A stretch of DNA of 64,000 nt from Clostridium_AF sediminicola (GTDB lineage: Bacteria > Bacillota > Clostridia > Clostridiales > Clostridiaceae), in the NCBI RefSeq assembly GCF_050402865.1, contig NZ_BAABMF010000002.1, forward strand, positions 186,001 to 250,000, given 5' to 3'. Below are positions 1 to 8,598 of the stretch, piece by piece. Each line of letters starts with the position of its first letter. The stretch's first letter is position 1. Position numbers and translations under genes: made by a program. The notes beneath the pieces are model-generated. The model searched no databases. It worked only from the letters and a program-made list of their open reading frames with translations, and had not been told where the DNA came from.

Positions 1-135
1 TGCTGCAAAACAATTGAAATTTGCTATCATCTTTTTTGAAGGTTTTGAAATCAATATCCCAAATATTGAACCTATCATTGTACCAGCTAAAGAAAATAAA
101 CTTGCATATATTACAGTATTTGAAATTTCACTCAA
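1..135 (-). CDS. ZIP-family metal transporter, N-terminal fragment (cut by window edge)
   Basis: The 45 codons read from a TTG at 135 encode a hydrophobic N-terminus with SLAGTMIGSIFGILISKPSK followed by residues ending at Phe-Ala-Ala. This resembles the first membrane segment of ZIP-type divalent metal transporters. An in-frame stop lies directly before the TTG, and a GAGGTGAG ribosome binding site sits a few bases upstream, which fixes the start. The gene runs off the window and lies downstream of prfA on the same strand. The family call rests on a short stretch, so another small membrane protein is possible. Confidence 0.55.
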   Translation of the reverse strand, partial: MSEISNTVIYASLFSLAGTMIGSIFGILISKPSKKMIANFNCFAA

Positions 136-210
136 CTAACTCACCTCACTCTAATTAATAATATTAATCAATTACAAGAATTAGAAGAGGAATTAATTTG
201 ACAAAAAAAC

Positions 211-238
211 AAAAACAAAGGCAATCGCCTTTGTTTTA
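211..238 (-). terminator. Rho-independent terminator after prfA
   Basis: An inverted repeat (AAAACAAAGGC / GCCTTTGTTTT, 4-base loop) lies immediately after the prfA stop and is followed on the minus strand by a T-rich tract. It separates prfA from the downstream transporter. Confidence 0.8.
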
Positions 239-1309
239 TTAATTACCTAGTTCTTTCATTTTTTCAGCTTGCTCAGTAGAAATAAGTGCATCTAAAACTT
301 CATCCATATCACCATCAAGGAAATTATCTAGCTTGTAAAGAGTTAAACCAATTCTATGCTCAGTAACTCTTCCTTGAGGATAATTGTAAGTCCTTATTCT
401 TTCACTTCTATCTCCTGTTCCTACCTGACTTCTTCTATCAGCAGCTATTCCAGCAAGTCTCTCAGCTTCTGCCTGTTCAAATAACCTAGCTTTCAATACC
501 TTCATAGCTTTATCTTTATTCTTCAACTGTGATTTTTCATCTTGACATGAAACAACTATCCCTGAAGGTATGTGAGTCAATCTAACCGCTGAGTCAGTAG
601 TGTTTACACACTGTCCTCCATTACCAGACGCTCTAAATACATCCACTCTAATATCATTAGGATCAACATGTATTTCTACATCATCAACTTCAGGCAATAC
701 AGCTACAGTAACTGTAGAAGTATGAATTCTACCACTTGATTCTGTATCAGGAACTCTTTGAACTCTGTGTACTCCACTTTCATACTTAAATTTGCTATAA
801 GCTGCATCTCCTTTTAACATAAATACAACTTCTTTAAATCCGCCAATATCCGTTTCATTTGCACTCATTATTTCAGATTTCCAACCATGTCTCTCAGCAT
901 AACGGTTATACATTCTAAATAAATTAGCTGCAAATAACGCTGCTTCATCTCCTCCAGCGCCACCTCTTATCTCAATAAATACATTTTTATCATCATTTGG
1001 ATCTTTAGGAAGCATTAAAATTTTAACCTCTTCTTCTATAACTTCCTTATTGCTTTGTAACTCTTTAATCTCTTCTTGAATCATTTCTTTTAATTCTTTA
1101 TCTGTTTCTTCTTTTAACATTTCTTTATTGTCTTCTAATTCTGTCACAACAGTTTTATATTCTCTATACTTATTTACAATAATCTCTAATTCAGCATGTT
1201 CTTTACATAACTTTCTCCATTCAGCTTGTTTAGCCATAACTGATGGATCGCTGATTTTCATAGACAATTCATCATATTTATTTTCTATAAACTCCAGTTT
1301 ATCTAACAT
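239..1309 (-). CDS. prfA: peptide chain release factor 1
   Basis: Class I release factor that recognises UAA/UAG and triggers peptidyl-tRNA hydrolysis on the ribosome. The protein is 356 aa, the usual length. The catalytic GGQ motif is visible in SGNGGQCVNTTDSAVR, and the N-terminal region is the expected coiled-coil domain. An earlier in-frame GTG (1318) lies inside the ribosome binding site CGGAGTG, so the ATG at 1309 is chosen. It is followed on the same strand by the partial transporter and preceded by prmC, whose product methylates the GGQ glutamine; the prmC-prfA pairing is functionally coherent. Confidence 0.97.
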   Translation of the reverse strand: MLDKLEFIENKYDELSMKISDPSVMAKQAEWRKLCKEHAELEIIVNKYREYKTVVTELEDNKEMLKEETDKELKEMIQEEIKELQSNKEVIEEEVKILMLPKDPNDDKNVFIEIRGGAGGDEAALFAANLFRMYNRYAERHGWKSEIMSANETDIGGFKEVVFMLKGDAAYSKFKYESGVHRVQRVPDTESSGRIHTSTVTVAVLPEVDDVEIHVDPNDIRVDVFRASGNGGQCVNTTDSAVRLTHIPSGIVVSCQDEKSQLKNKDKAMKVLKARLFEQAEAERLAGIAADRRSQVGTGDRSERIRTYNYPQGRVTEHRIGLTLYKLDNFLDGDMDEVLDALISTEQAEKMKELGN

Positions 1310-1407
1310 CAAAATCACTCCGTATTCATATTTTCACATTTAATTATTATATCATATTAATATTAAATCACAAAAACTTTAGATTTATTTCTTTAAAATA
1401 TAAATAG

Positions 1408-2265
1408 CTATGGCTCTTTTAACCTACCCACAACAACTCTATCTTTTCCCGCCAAATCTTGAAAAGTTCTAATACTTGTGAATCCATTTTCTTTAAGAAT
1501 ACTTATCACTTCATATTTTTGATCATGCCCAATTTCATATGAAAGTAAACCATTATTATTAAGATTTTCTTTAGCTTGCAATGTTATTCTTCTATAAAAA
1601 TCCAATCCATCTTTTCCACCATTAAGCGCAATATGAGGTTCAAAATTTTTAACATCATCCATAAGTGTATTAATTACTTCATCTTTTATATAAGGGGGAT
1701 TAGATACAATTACATCAAATTTTACATTCGTTGACTTTGCTTTTTTAAGTAAATCACTTTTGTATACACTGGCTTTATTTTTTAAATCTAATCTTGAAAT
1801 ATTCTCTGTAGTAACTTGTAGCGCTATATCACTAATATCATATAAGTCCACTTTGATATCTCGAATCATTTTAGCCAAGGATAACCCTATCGCGCCTGTT
1901 CCACAACATAAATCACATACAGTTCTATAATTATACTTAACTATCTCTTCCAAAGTTTTTTCTACTAGAATTTCAGTATCTGGTCGAGGAATTAAAACTC
2001 CATCTTTTACATAAAAATTAAATCCCATAAATTCGCAATTATTCAATATATACTTAACCGGCATCTTATTTTTCCTTTTTTCAATTAACCGAAAAAACTC
2101 CTGTACCGTTTTTCCATCTAACTCATGCTCTCTATTAGTTATAATAAATATCCTATCTTTTTTAATGACTTTAGATAATATCAATTGACCATCAATTATA
2201 TAACTATCAATATTAGCACTTTTAAGTATTTCATTGCTTTTTATAAGCAATTCACTTATTTTCAA
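1408..2265 (-). CDS. prmC: release factor glutamine methyltransferase
   Basis: SAM-dependent enzyme that N5-methylates the Gln of the release factor GGQ motif. The 285-aa protein has an N-terminal helical domain, a class I methyltransferase glycine loop (VCDLCCGTGAIGLSLA) and the signature NPPY tetrapeptide in VIVSNPPYIKDE, which binds the glutamine amide. The start is TTG at 2265 preceded by AAGGGGTG. It lies just upstream of its substrate gene prfA with a gap of about 100 bases. Confidence 0.95.
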   Translation of the reverse strand: MKISELLIKSNEILKSANIDSYIIDGQLILSKVIKKDRIFIITNREHELDGKTVQEFFRLIEKRKNKMPVKYILNNCEFMGFNFYVKDGVLIPRPDTEILVEKTLEEIVKYNYRTVCDLCCGTGAIGLSLAKMIRDIKVDLYDISDIALQVTTENISRLDLKNKASVYKSDLLKKAKSTNVKFDVIVSNPPYIKDEVINTLMDDVKNFEPHIALNGGKDGLDFYRRITLQAKENLNNNGLLSYEIGHDQKYEVISILKENGFTSIRTFQDLAGKDRVVVGRLKEP

Positions 2266-2291
2266 CTTTTACACCCCTTATTATAAACTAT

Positions 2292-2327
2292 AAAAAGAAT
2301 ACTACGAACTTATATCGTAATATTCTT
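2292..2327 (-). terminator. terminator between DUF1385 gene and prmC
   Basis: Imperfect stem AGAATAcTACG / CGTAaTATTCT with an AT loop, followed on the minus strand by TTTTTAT. It lies in the 66-bp gap after the DUF1385 gene. Confidence 0.65.
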
Positions 2328-2331
2328 ACTT

Positions 2332-3276
2332 CTATACTATTTCTAATTTGACTTCTTCTGGCTTTGGAACTTCTTCTAATCCTTCCGCTACCTTTAAAGC
2401 CTTAATAGCAACTTCAAGCTGAGACTCATCTGGTTCTCTTGTGGTAAGCTTCTGCAGAGATAATCCCGGATATGCCAAAACTTTAGCTATATCACTCTCG
2501 CTCTTACCCATCCATTTAATAATCTCATAAGTAATCCCTGAAATCACAGGCAACAAAACAATTCTAGATATTGTTCTTTGAATAACTGAATCCCACCCAG
2601 TTAAAGAAAAAACAATTATACTCACGATCATAACCAAAAACATAAAATTTGTTCCACACCTTGGGTGAAATCTTTTATATTTCTTAGCATTTTCTGGAGT
2701 TAGATCTTCTTCATTTTCATAGCAAAATATTGATTTATGTTCAGCTCCATGATATTGAAATACCCTATTTATATCATTCATTTTTCCGATTAGAAGTATG
2801 TAAACAATAAAAATCGTCACCCTAATAACACCTTCAATTATATTAAGAATTATAGTATTATTAATATCTAATCTCTTAAAAATATTCGCTGCGTAAGTTG
2901 GCAATAAGAAAAAAAGTAAAACTGAAAATCCCAATGATAGAACTAAAGAAAACCCCATAATTATATCGTTAGTCTTTTCTTTAAATAAATTTTCTAACCA
3001 CTTATCAAACTTTGAAGGTTCCCCTTCTTCTTCAAAAAAAGAAGCAGAGTAGTTTAATGACTTAATTCCTATAATTAAGGAGTCTACCAAGCTAATAAAT
3101 CCTCTAATAACAGGCAAAGAGAAAATTTTGTTTTTCTTTGTCAAAGGCTTTGTATCTTCAAATTTAACTTCAATTTCTCCATCAGATTTTCTAACTGCTG
3201 TTGCAAGCCCTTTAGACCCTCTCATCATAACCCCTTCAATAACCGCTTGGCCACCGACATTCGCTCTTTTTTTCAT
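2332..3276 (-). CDS. DUF1385 family membrane protein
   Basis: A 314-aa protein of the conserved DUF1385 family (YqhQ-like), a Firmicute integral membrane protein of unknown biochemical role. It shows the family's N-terminal GGQAVIEGVMMRG motif, several hydrophobic segments between about residues 100 and 250, and the conserved YHGAEHKSIFCYE and RFHPRCGTNF motifs, whose His, Glu and Cys residues suggest metal or catalytic chemistry. In clostridia it is commonly next to prmC/prfA, as here. The ATG follows the tdk stop by 2 bases, so the two are probably cotranscribed. Confidence 0.9.
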   Translation of the reverse strand: MKKRANVGGQAVIEGVMMRGSKGLATAVRKSDGEIEVKFEDTKPLTKKNKIFSLPVIRGFISLVDSLIIGIKSLNYSASFFEEEGEPSKFDKWLENLFKEKTNDIIMGFSLVLSLGFSVLLFFLLPTYAANIFKRLDINNTIILNIIEGVIRVTIFIVYILLIGKMNDINRVFQYHGAEHKSIFCYENEEDLTPENAKKYKRFHPRCGTNFMFLVMIVSIIVFSLTGWDSVIQRTISRIVLLPVISGITYEIIKWMGKSESDIAKVLAYPGLSLQKLTTREPDESQLEVAIKALKVAEGLEEVPKPEEVKLEIV

Positions 3277-3278
3277 TA

Positions 3279-3869
3279 TTACACCTCATCTCTAGGTACA
3301 ATGTGACACTTTCTACACCTTGCTTCATAGGATTCTGTAGCTCCTATCAAAACTATAGCATCTGAATAATTTGCCGGCTTTCCATTTATAAGCCTTTGTG
3401 TTCTGGTAGCTGGATTTCCACAAACTATACAAATAGCTTGAATTTTATCCACAAATTCTGCACAAGCCATAATATGAGCTATAGGTCCGAAAGGTTCTCC
3501 TCTAAAATCCATATCTAGTCCCGCACATATAACTCTTCTATTATTGTCAGCTAATTGTTTCAATACTTCAACTATACCTTCATCAAAAAATTGAACTTCA
3601 TCTACAGCAATAACTTCAGTATCATTTTGTACTTTTTCTAACAATTCACTGCTACTATTAACAGCCATTGCTCCAATCTTATCTCCATTATGCGAAACAA
3701 CATTATTCTTACTATATCTATTATCTATTTCAGGTTTAAAAACTTGAACCTTTTGTTTTGCTATTTTCGCCCTTGTAATTCTTCTTATTAATTCTTCTGA
3801 TTTTCCGCTATACATAGGTCCGACTACTACTTCAATCCAACCATGATCTTTAGGTCCATACATATACAA
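3279..3869 (-). CDS. tdk: thymidine kinase (type II)
   Basis: Phosphorylates thymidine to dTMP in the pyrimidine salvage pathway. The 196-aa protein has a Walker A loop (VGPMYSGKSEELIRR), the DEVQFF Walker B/lasso region, and two CxxC pairs (CIVC and CRKC) that bind the structural zinc of type II enzymes. The start ATG follows a GGAGG site; a second ATG two codons later is an equally possible start. It is the first gene of the minus-strand run tdk-DUF1385-prmC-prfA and is divergent from rpmE. Confidence 0.96.
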   Translation of the reverse strand: MYMYGPKDHGWIEVVVGPMYSGKSEELIRRITRAKIAKQKVQVFKPEIDNRYSKNNVVSHNGDKIGAMAVNSSSELLEKVQNDTEVIAVDEVQFFDEGIVEVLKQLADNNRRVICAGLDMDFRGEPFGPIAHIMACAEFVDKIQAICIVCGNPATRTQRLINGKPANYSDAIVLIGATESYEARCRKCHIVPRDEV

Positions 3870-3965
3870 TATACCTCCAAAAAAAATTGAACAATTATAT
3901 TGTAACAGAATTGAGAAACTTATTAAAGCATAGTTTAAAATAATATCAAATACTACTTAAATCTG

Positions 3966-3995
3966 TTGACTTTCCACAAAAGTCTATGATATAAT
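3966..3995 (+). promoter_or_regulatory. sigma-70-type promoter for rpmE
   Basis: TTGACT (3966-3971), an 18-base spacer and TATAAT (3990-3995) lie about 65 bases upstream of the rpmE start and are correctly oriented. Confidence 0.75.
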
Positions 3996-4061
3996 TTATG
4001 AAGTTGATAATGTGTTTGAATTATTCGGTTAAATAGAATAATTATGAGCGAGGTGAAAGAA

Positions 4062-4277
4062 ATGAAAGAAGGATTACATCCAGAATACCATCATGATACT
4101 TTAGTTAAATGTGTATGTGGTAACACTTTTACAACTGGATCAACAGTTAAAGAGATTAAAGTTGAAATTTGTTCTCAATGCCATCCGTTCTACACTGGAA
4201 AGCAAAAGATGATAGACACAGGTGGAAGAGTAGAGAGATTCATGAAAAAATACAACTTAAAAAACGAAGAAGCATAG
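4062..4277 (+). CDS. rpmE: 50S ribosomal protein L31 (zinc type)
   Basis: Small large-subunit ribosomal protein. The 71-aa product starts MKEGLHPEYH and carries the CxC/CxxC pattern (CVCGNTF, CSQCHPF) of the zinc-binding L31 form, and ends with the usual YTGKQK...GGRVERF region. An ATG at 4044 lies before the GAGGTG ribosome binding site, so the ATG at 4062 is taken. It has its own promoter and converges on rho with a shared terminator. Confidence 0.97.
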   Translation: MKEGLHPEYHHDTLVKCVCGNTFTTGSTVKEIKVEICSQCHPFYTGKQKMIDTGGRVERFMKKYNLKNEEA

Positions 4278-4290
4278 AAATTATAAAAAA

Positions 4291-4318
4291 TGGGAAAGAT
4301 TTTATCTTTCCCATTTTT
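4291..4318. terminator. bidirectional terminator shared by rpmE and rho
   Basis: A perfect 10-bp stem TGGGAAAGAT / ATCTTTCCCA with a 3-base loop is flanked by A-runs and T-runs, so it works on both strands. The rho stop codon and its last codons (Trp-Glu-Arg-stop) lie inside the hairpin. Confidence 0.9.
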
Positions 4319-5756
4319 GTTTGTTAATTATTGATAAAAATTCATTATTCTTTTTCGTATTTGTTAACAATGTAATTAGTTTTTCTAATATTTCCGCAGT
4401 ATTTCCTGCCTTATACATATTTCTTCTTATTGCAATTGCAGCACTTTTTTCATCTTCATCCAACAATAATTCTTCTTTTCTAGTTCCTGATTTATAGATA
4501 TCAATAGCAGGGAAAATTCTTCTCTCGCCAAGTTTTCTATCTAAATGTACTTCCATATTACCAGTACCTTTAAATTCTTCAAATATCATATCGTCCATTC
4601 TACTACCTGTTTCTATTAATGCAGTTGCTAATATTGTTAAACTGCCACCTTCTTCTATATTTCTAGCTGCACCAAAGAATTTTTTTGGCATTAATAGTGC
4701 ACCTGGATCTAATCCTCCTGATAATGTTCTACCTGTAGGAGTAATTGTTAAATTATAAGCCCTTGACAATCTCGTTATACTATCTAATAGTACAACCACT
4801 TCCTGTCCTTGTTCCACCATTCTTTTAGCTCTTTCCAACACCATCGATGCTACTTTAGTGTGATGTGTAGGTTCTTCATCAAAAGTTGAATATATTACTT
4901 CACCATTAATAGACCTTTGCATGTCTGTAACTTCTTCTGGTCTTTCATCTATAAGCAAAACAATAAGTTTTATTTCGGGATTATTTGCAGTAACACTATT
5001 AGCAATTTCTTTCATAATAGTAGTTTTTCCTGCTTTTGGGGGAGCTACTATAAGTCCTCTCTGACCTTTTCCAATAGGACTCATAATATCCATAAGTCTT
5101 GTAGATAATTTGTTTTTATGAGTTTCAAGTCTTAATCTCTCTGTTGGGTAAACTGGAGTTAAATGTTCAAATCTAGGTCTTCCTATGGCTTTTTCTGGCG
5201 ATTCTCCATTTACTTTTTGAACATAAAGTAGTGCTTTGAATTTTTCTCCATCTTTTGGAACTCTAACTTTTCCAATTACTTCATCTCCAGTTTTTAAATT
5301 AAATTTCCTGATTTGAGATGGTGAAACATAAATATCATCTGGAGTTGTCAAATAATTTGAACCCCTTAAAAAACCAAAGTTATTACTTTCGTTTATTTCT
5401 AAAACTCCTCTAGCAGAATTAGAAGTATCTATAATTTGTCGCAAATTCTTACTTTTATCATTATCATTTTTATTCTGATTATTTTTATTACTACTGTCAT
5501 TTCTATTTTCTATTTTAAAAGTACTAGCCTTATTATTGTTGTTTTCAACAACTTTAACAGATTTTTCTTCAGTTACAGTTTTTTCTTTGATTCTTTCACG
5601 CAATATTATACCATCTTTTTCAATGGAAAAAGATTTACTCTCTTTTATTTTATCTATTAATTCAGATTTTTTGAATTTAGAAATATTCTTCAAACCCAAA
5701 TTCTTCGCAACTTCTCTTAATTGAGCTACGGTCTTGCCATCAAGATTATCATTCAT
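4302..5756 (-). CDS. rho: transcription termination factor Rho with Asn-rich insertion
   Basis: Hexameric RNA-dependent ATPase that terminates transcription. The 484-aa protein has a Rho_N helix-extension-helix domain (residues 10-40), then an Asn/Lys-rich low-complexity insertion (about 71-105, 13 Asn in 33 residues), a cold-shock RNA-binding domain (about 108-180) and the RecA-like ATPase with Walker A APPKAGKTT and Walker B VVVLLDS. An upstream in-frame TTG lies before the GGAGGTG site, so the ATG at 5756 is chosen. Clostridial Rho proteins are known to carry such insertions, and that of C. botulinum has been reported to form prion-like aggregates; whether this one does is inference. Confidence 0.96.
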   Translation of the reverse strand: MNDNLDGKTVAQLREVAKNLGLKNISKFKKSELIDKIKESKSFSIEKDGIILRERIKEKTVTEEKSVKVVENNNNKASTFKIENRNDSSNKNNQNKNDNDKSKNLRQIIDTSNSARGVLEINESNNFGFLRGSNYLTTPDDIYVSPSQIRKFNLKTGDEVIGKVRVPKDGEKFKALLYVQKVNGESPEKAIGRPRFEHLTPVYPTERLRLETHKNKLSTRLMDIMSPIGKGQRGLIVAPPKAGKTTIMKEIANSVTANNPEIKLIVLLIDERPEEVTDMQRSINGEVIYSTFDEEPTHHTKVASMVLERAKRMVEQGQEVVVLLDSITRLSRAYNLTITPTGRTLSGGLDPGALLMPKKFFGAARNIEEGGSLTILATALIETGSRMDDMIFEEFKGTGNMEVHLDRKLGERRIFPAIDIYKSGTRKEELLLDEDEKSAAIAIRRNMYKAGNTAEILEKLITLLTNTKKNNEFLSIINKQKWER

Positions 5757-5934
5757 TAATTTTTTACACCTCCACAATTAGGTAACAATTATATTCACAA
5801 CCACAATACATATATGTAAATTTTCTATTATTCTGGGTATTCTAAAGAACCAATAAAGAGCATTTCGGAATTTTCTAAAGATATGCTTTTTTATAATTAT
5901 TGCCTATTCTCCTATTATGATACTATAAAATAAT

Positions 5935-5964
5935 AAACTTTCATAGAAAATCTATGAAAGTTTA
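5935..5964 (-). terminator. terminator after pyrG
   Basis: A perfect 13-bp stem AAACTTTCATAGA / TCTATGAAAGTTT lies 6 bases beyond the pyrG stop, with AT-rich flanks on both sides. It also closes the pyrG-rho gap, so rho must have its own promoter in 5757-5934, where no clear consensus was identified. Confidence 0.75.
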
Positions 5965-5970
5965 TATAAT

Positions 5971-7575
5971 TTATTTTGAATTTTCTAAAGAGGCTTTTAT
6001 AAAATCTCTAAATAATGGATGTGGCCTATTTGGTCTTGATTTAAATTCTGGATGGAATTGAGTAGCTACATACCATGGATGATTAGTCACTTCAACAATT
6101 TCTACTAATCTTTCATCTGGGCTGATTCCTGTAATCTCTAAACCAGCTTGAAGTAATTGAGTTCTATATTGATTATTATATTCATATCTATGTCTATGCC
6201 TTTCATAGATAATTTCTTCACCATAAGCTTTTTCAGCATTAGAGCCTTTTTTTAGCTTGCAAGGATATATTCCTAATCTCATAGTACCCCCTTTTTCATC
6301 TACATCCTTTTGATCTGGCATTAAATCAATAACTGGATATTTTGTTTCTGGATGTATTTCCGAACTATTTGCACCTTCATAGGATAAAATGTTTCTTGCA
6401 TACTCAATTACTGAACATTGCATACCTAAACATATTCCAAAGAAAGGAATCTTTTTCTCTCTAGCATATTTAACCGCCAATAGCTTACCTTCAACACCTC
6501 TGTCACCAAAACCACCTGGAACTAAGATTCCATCAACATCATTTAAATATTGTGTGTAGTTTTGAGAATCTATTTCCTCTGCATTAATCCATTTAATTTT
6601 CACATCTGCATCATTAGCATATCCACCGTGACTCAATGCCTCAACTACTGATAAATAAGCATCATGAAGTTCAACGTATTTTCCTACTAACCCTATTGTT
6701 GTTTTTCCACTAAGATTTTTAACTTTATTAACAAGATTAATCCATTCAGAGTTATCAATATCATTATATTCTAAATTAAGCTTTTCACATACATAAGTAT
6801 CTAATCCTTCTTCATGCATCATTAGAGGAACTTCATATAAATTCTCAGCATCAAGATTTTGGATGACAGCTTTTTCATCTACATTACAGAAAAGACCAAT
6901 TTTTCTTTTAATAGAATGAGTAAGTGGTTTCTCACTTCTACAAATGATGACATCAGGTTGAATTCCAATACCCCTTAATTCTTTAACTGAGTGTTGAGTC
7001 GGTTTTGTTTTTAATTCACCTGCTTTTCTTAAATACGGAACCAATGTAACATGGATAAAACAAACATTTTCCCTACCCACGTCATATTTTATCTGCCTAA
7101 TCGCTTCTAAGAAAGGTAAAGACTCGATATCACCAGTCGTACCACCAATTTCGGTTATAACAACATCAACATCTTTTTCTTTTGAAACTCGATATACTCT
7201 TTCCTTTAATTCATTAGTAATATGAGGAATAACCTGAACTGTACCGCCAAGATAATCTCCTCTTCTTTCCTTTGATAATACAGACCAATAAATTTTACCC
7301 GTTGTTACATTACTAAATTTGCCCAGATTTTCATCGATAAATCTTTCATAATGGCCTAAATCCAAATCAGTTTCCGCTCCATCATCAGTAACGAAAACCT
7401 CACCATGTTGATATGGACTCATAGTTCCTGGGTCCACATTTAAATATGGATCAAATTTTTGAATAGATACCTTCAAACCTCTATTTTTTAACAATCTTCC
7501 TAAAGAAGCAGCTGTAATACCTTTTCCCAATGAAGAAACAACTCCGCCTGTAACAAATACAAATTTTGTACTCAA
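5971..7575 (-). CDS. pyrG: CTP synthase
   Basis: Makes CTP from UTP using glutamine and ATP. The 534-aa protein has the N-terminal amidoligase domain (KFVFVTGGVVSSLGKGI; DPYLNVDPGTMSPYQHGEVFV) and a C-terminal class I glutamine amidotransferase with nucleophile Cys in FFGICLGMQCSVIEYARN and the His-Pro-Glu of QFHPEFKSRP. The start is TTG preceded by a strong AGGAGG site. In Bacilli pyrG is regulated by CTP-sensing reiterative transcription; no matching leader terminator was clearly identified here. Confidence 0.98.
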   Translation of the reverse strand: MSTKFVFVTGGVVSSLGKGITAASLGRLLKNRGLKVSIQKFDPYLNVDPGTMSPYQHGEVFVTDDGAETDLDLGHYERFIDENLGKFSNVTTGKIYWSVLSKERRGDYLGGTVQVIPHITNELKERVYRVSKEKDVDVVITEIGGTTGDIESLPFLEAIRQIKYDVGRENVCFIHVTLVPYLRKAGELKTKPTQHSVKELRGIGIQPDVIICRSEKPLTHSIKRKIGLFCNVDEKAVIQNLDAENLYEVPLMMHEEGLDTYVCEKLNLEYNDIDNSEWINLVNKVKNLSGKTTIGLVGKYVELHDAYLSVVEALSHGGYANDADVKIKWINAEEIDSQNYTQYLNDVDGILVPGGFGDRGVEGKLLAVKYAREKKIPFFGICLGMQCSVIEYARNILSYEGANSSEIHPETKYPVIDLMPDQKDVDEKGGTMRLGIYPCKLKKGSNAEKAYGEEIIYERHRHRYEYNNQYRTQLLQAGLEITGISPDERLVEIVEVTNHPWYVATQFHPEFKSRPNRPHPLFRDFIKASLENSK

Positions 7576-7632
7576 ATTTTTTCCTCCTATTTTATATTAG
7601 AGATATTTTGTAATAAATCCTCTTAATAATGC

Positions 7633-7661
7633 TTGACATTTTAATAATTGAGTATTATAAT
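7633..7661 (+). promoter_or_regulatory. orphan consensus sigma-70 promoter
   Basis: Exact TTGACA (7633-7638), a 17-base spacer and exact TATAAT (7656-7661) lie on the plus strand. No plus-strand gene follows. Just downstream, 7667-7686 contains TACCC...GGGTA inverted ends around an AT centre, which could be an operator. Transcription would run antisense into the small minus-strand gene at 7758-8051. Confidence 0.6.
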
Positions 7662-7757
7662 AGAAATTACCCTATAGAATGGGGGTAGTATTGTTCTAAA
7701 TAAACATATCATTAATCTTAACATATATCATCCAGAAAATCTATATATTTTTTTGTT

Positions 7758-8051
7758 TTATATTAATTTTTTGATTTTATTTTCTACTAAAAAATATTTT
7801 TCTCTGAAATTTCTATTAATAAGAATTTTTTCCTTACCTTTCTTTATACTGTATTTTATTTTTCTATCATTAATTCTGCAAAAGTCATTTTTCAATACTC
7901 CAATATCGCTACATTTATGTTTTTCCAATAACAAAAATAATAAATACCTATATTCTCTATCATTTAATATTTCTAGTACTTCTTCTCGTCTTATACCTTT
8001 TAATTCACAAATAACACTAATAATTATTTCATAATTTTCTCGGATAAACAA
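7758..8051 (-). CDS. small protein of unknown function
   Basis: A 97-aa, Lys/Arg/Glu-rich, mostly helical protein. The start is TTG with a GAGGTGG ribosome binding site a few bases upstream. I do not recognise the family. The N-terminal half (CELKGIRREEVLEILNDREYRYLLFLLLEKHKC) has the look of a small helical, possibly DNA-binding domain. It lies upstream of pyrG on the same strand. The overlapping plus-strand open frame lacks a ribosome binding site and is hydrophobic only because it mirrors A/T-rich codons. Confidence 0.6.
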   Translation of the reverse strand: MFIRENYEIIISVICELKGIRREEVLEILNDREYRYLLFLLLEKHKCSDIGVLKNDFCRINDRKIKYSIKKGKEKILINRNFREKYFLVENKIKKLI

Positions 8052-8124
8052 AAAACCACCTCATTAAAATAGTTTCCATAATTTTATTTTTTAAACAAAA
8101 CTATTAAACTGTTTTATAATTAAA

Positions 8125-8158
8125 AATGATGCGATACCCATAATTGAGTTCCACATCA
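8125..8158 (-). terminator. possible terminator after DUF1934 gene
   Basis: Imperfect stem (ATGATG at one end and CATCAT at the other) with a long loop, followed by TTTTTA on the minus strand, just past the stop at 8165. Confidence 0.4.
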
Positions 8159-8164
8159 TCTTTA

Positions 8165-8584
8165 TTAATTATTCGCTTTTATGTTTACTTTTAATTTTGT
8201 ATTAGCTGCTTTTTGACCATCCACAGTAAGGTAATAATCAATAAATACATCTCCACCTTTATCATCTATATCAATATCTAGCTCTTTTGTAGATATTACT
8301 AACTCCAATGTCCCGTAAGGTGTATTATACATTGAAATACTATCATCTTTATTTATAAATTCCATTTTTGTATTTGTTGTCCCTCTTCTAATAAGCGAAA
8401 ACTCATCATCCTTAATCTTTAAAGTAGTTGTAGTTCCTTCCATACCAGACAATTCAGTTTCCTCGTATACCGCATAATAACTATTTTCTTTTTTGTAGAA
8501 ATTACCTTGAGTCACTACTTCTATTGCATCTTCTTCATTACCTACTTGCAAACTTAAAACTTTAATCACTGCTTCTTTCTTCAT
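8165..8584 (-). CDS. DUF1934 family beta-barrel protein (YwiB-like)
   Basis: A 139-aa protein matching the DUF1934/YwiB pattern: a small predominantly beta protein with the conserved middle region (LKIKDDEFSLIRRGTTNTKMEF; YNTPYGTLELVISTKELDI). The family folds as a calycin-like barrel of unknown ligand. The PP-loop gene (8599) starts upstream on the same strand with a 14-base gap, so they are probably cotranscribed. Confidence 0.8.
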   Translation of the reverse strand: MKKEAVIKVLSLQVGNEEDAIEVVTQGNFYKKENSYYAVYEETELSGMEGTTTTLKIKDDEFSLIRRGTTNTKMEFINKDDSISMYNTPYGTLELVISTKELDIDIDDKGGDVFIDYYLTVDGQKAANTKLKVNIKANN

Positions 8585-8598
8585 AAATAAAAACCTTT

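Noticed and set aside
7753..8034. Plus-strand hydrophobic ORF downstream of the orphan promoter
   Set aside because: It lacks a ribosome binding site and mirrors the minus-strand gene, which has a proper start context and balanced composition.
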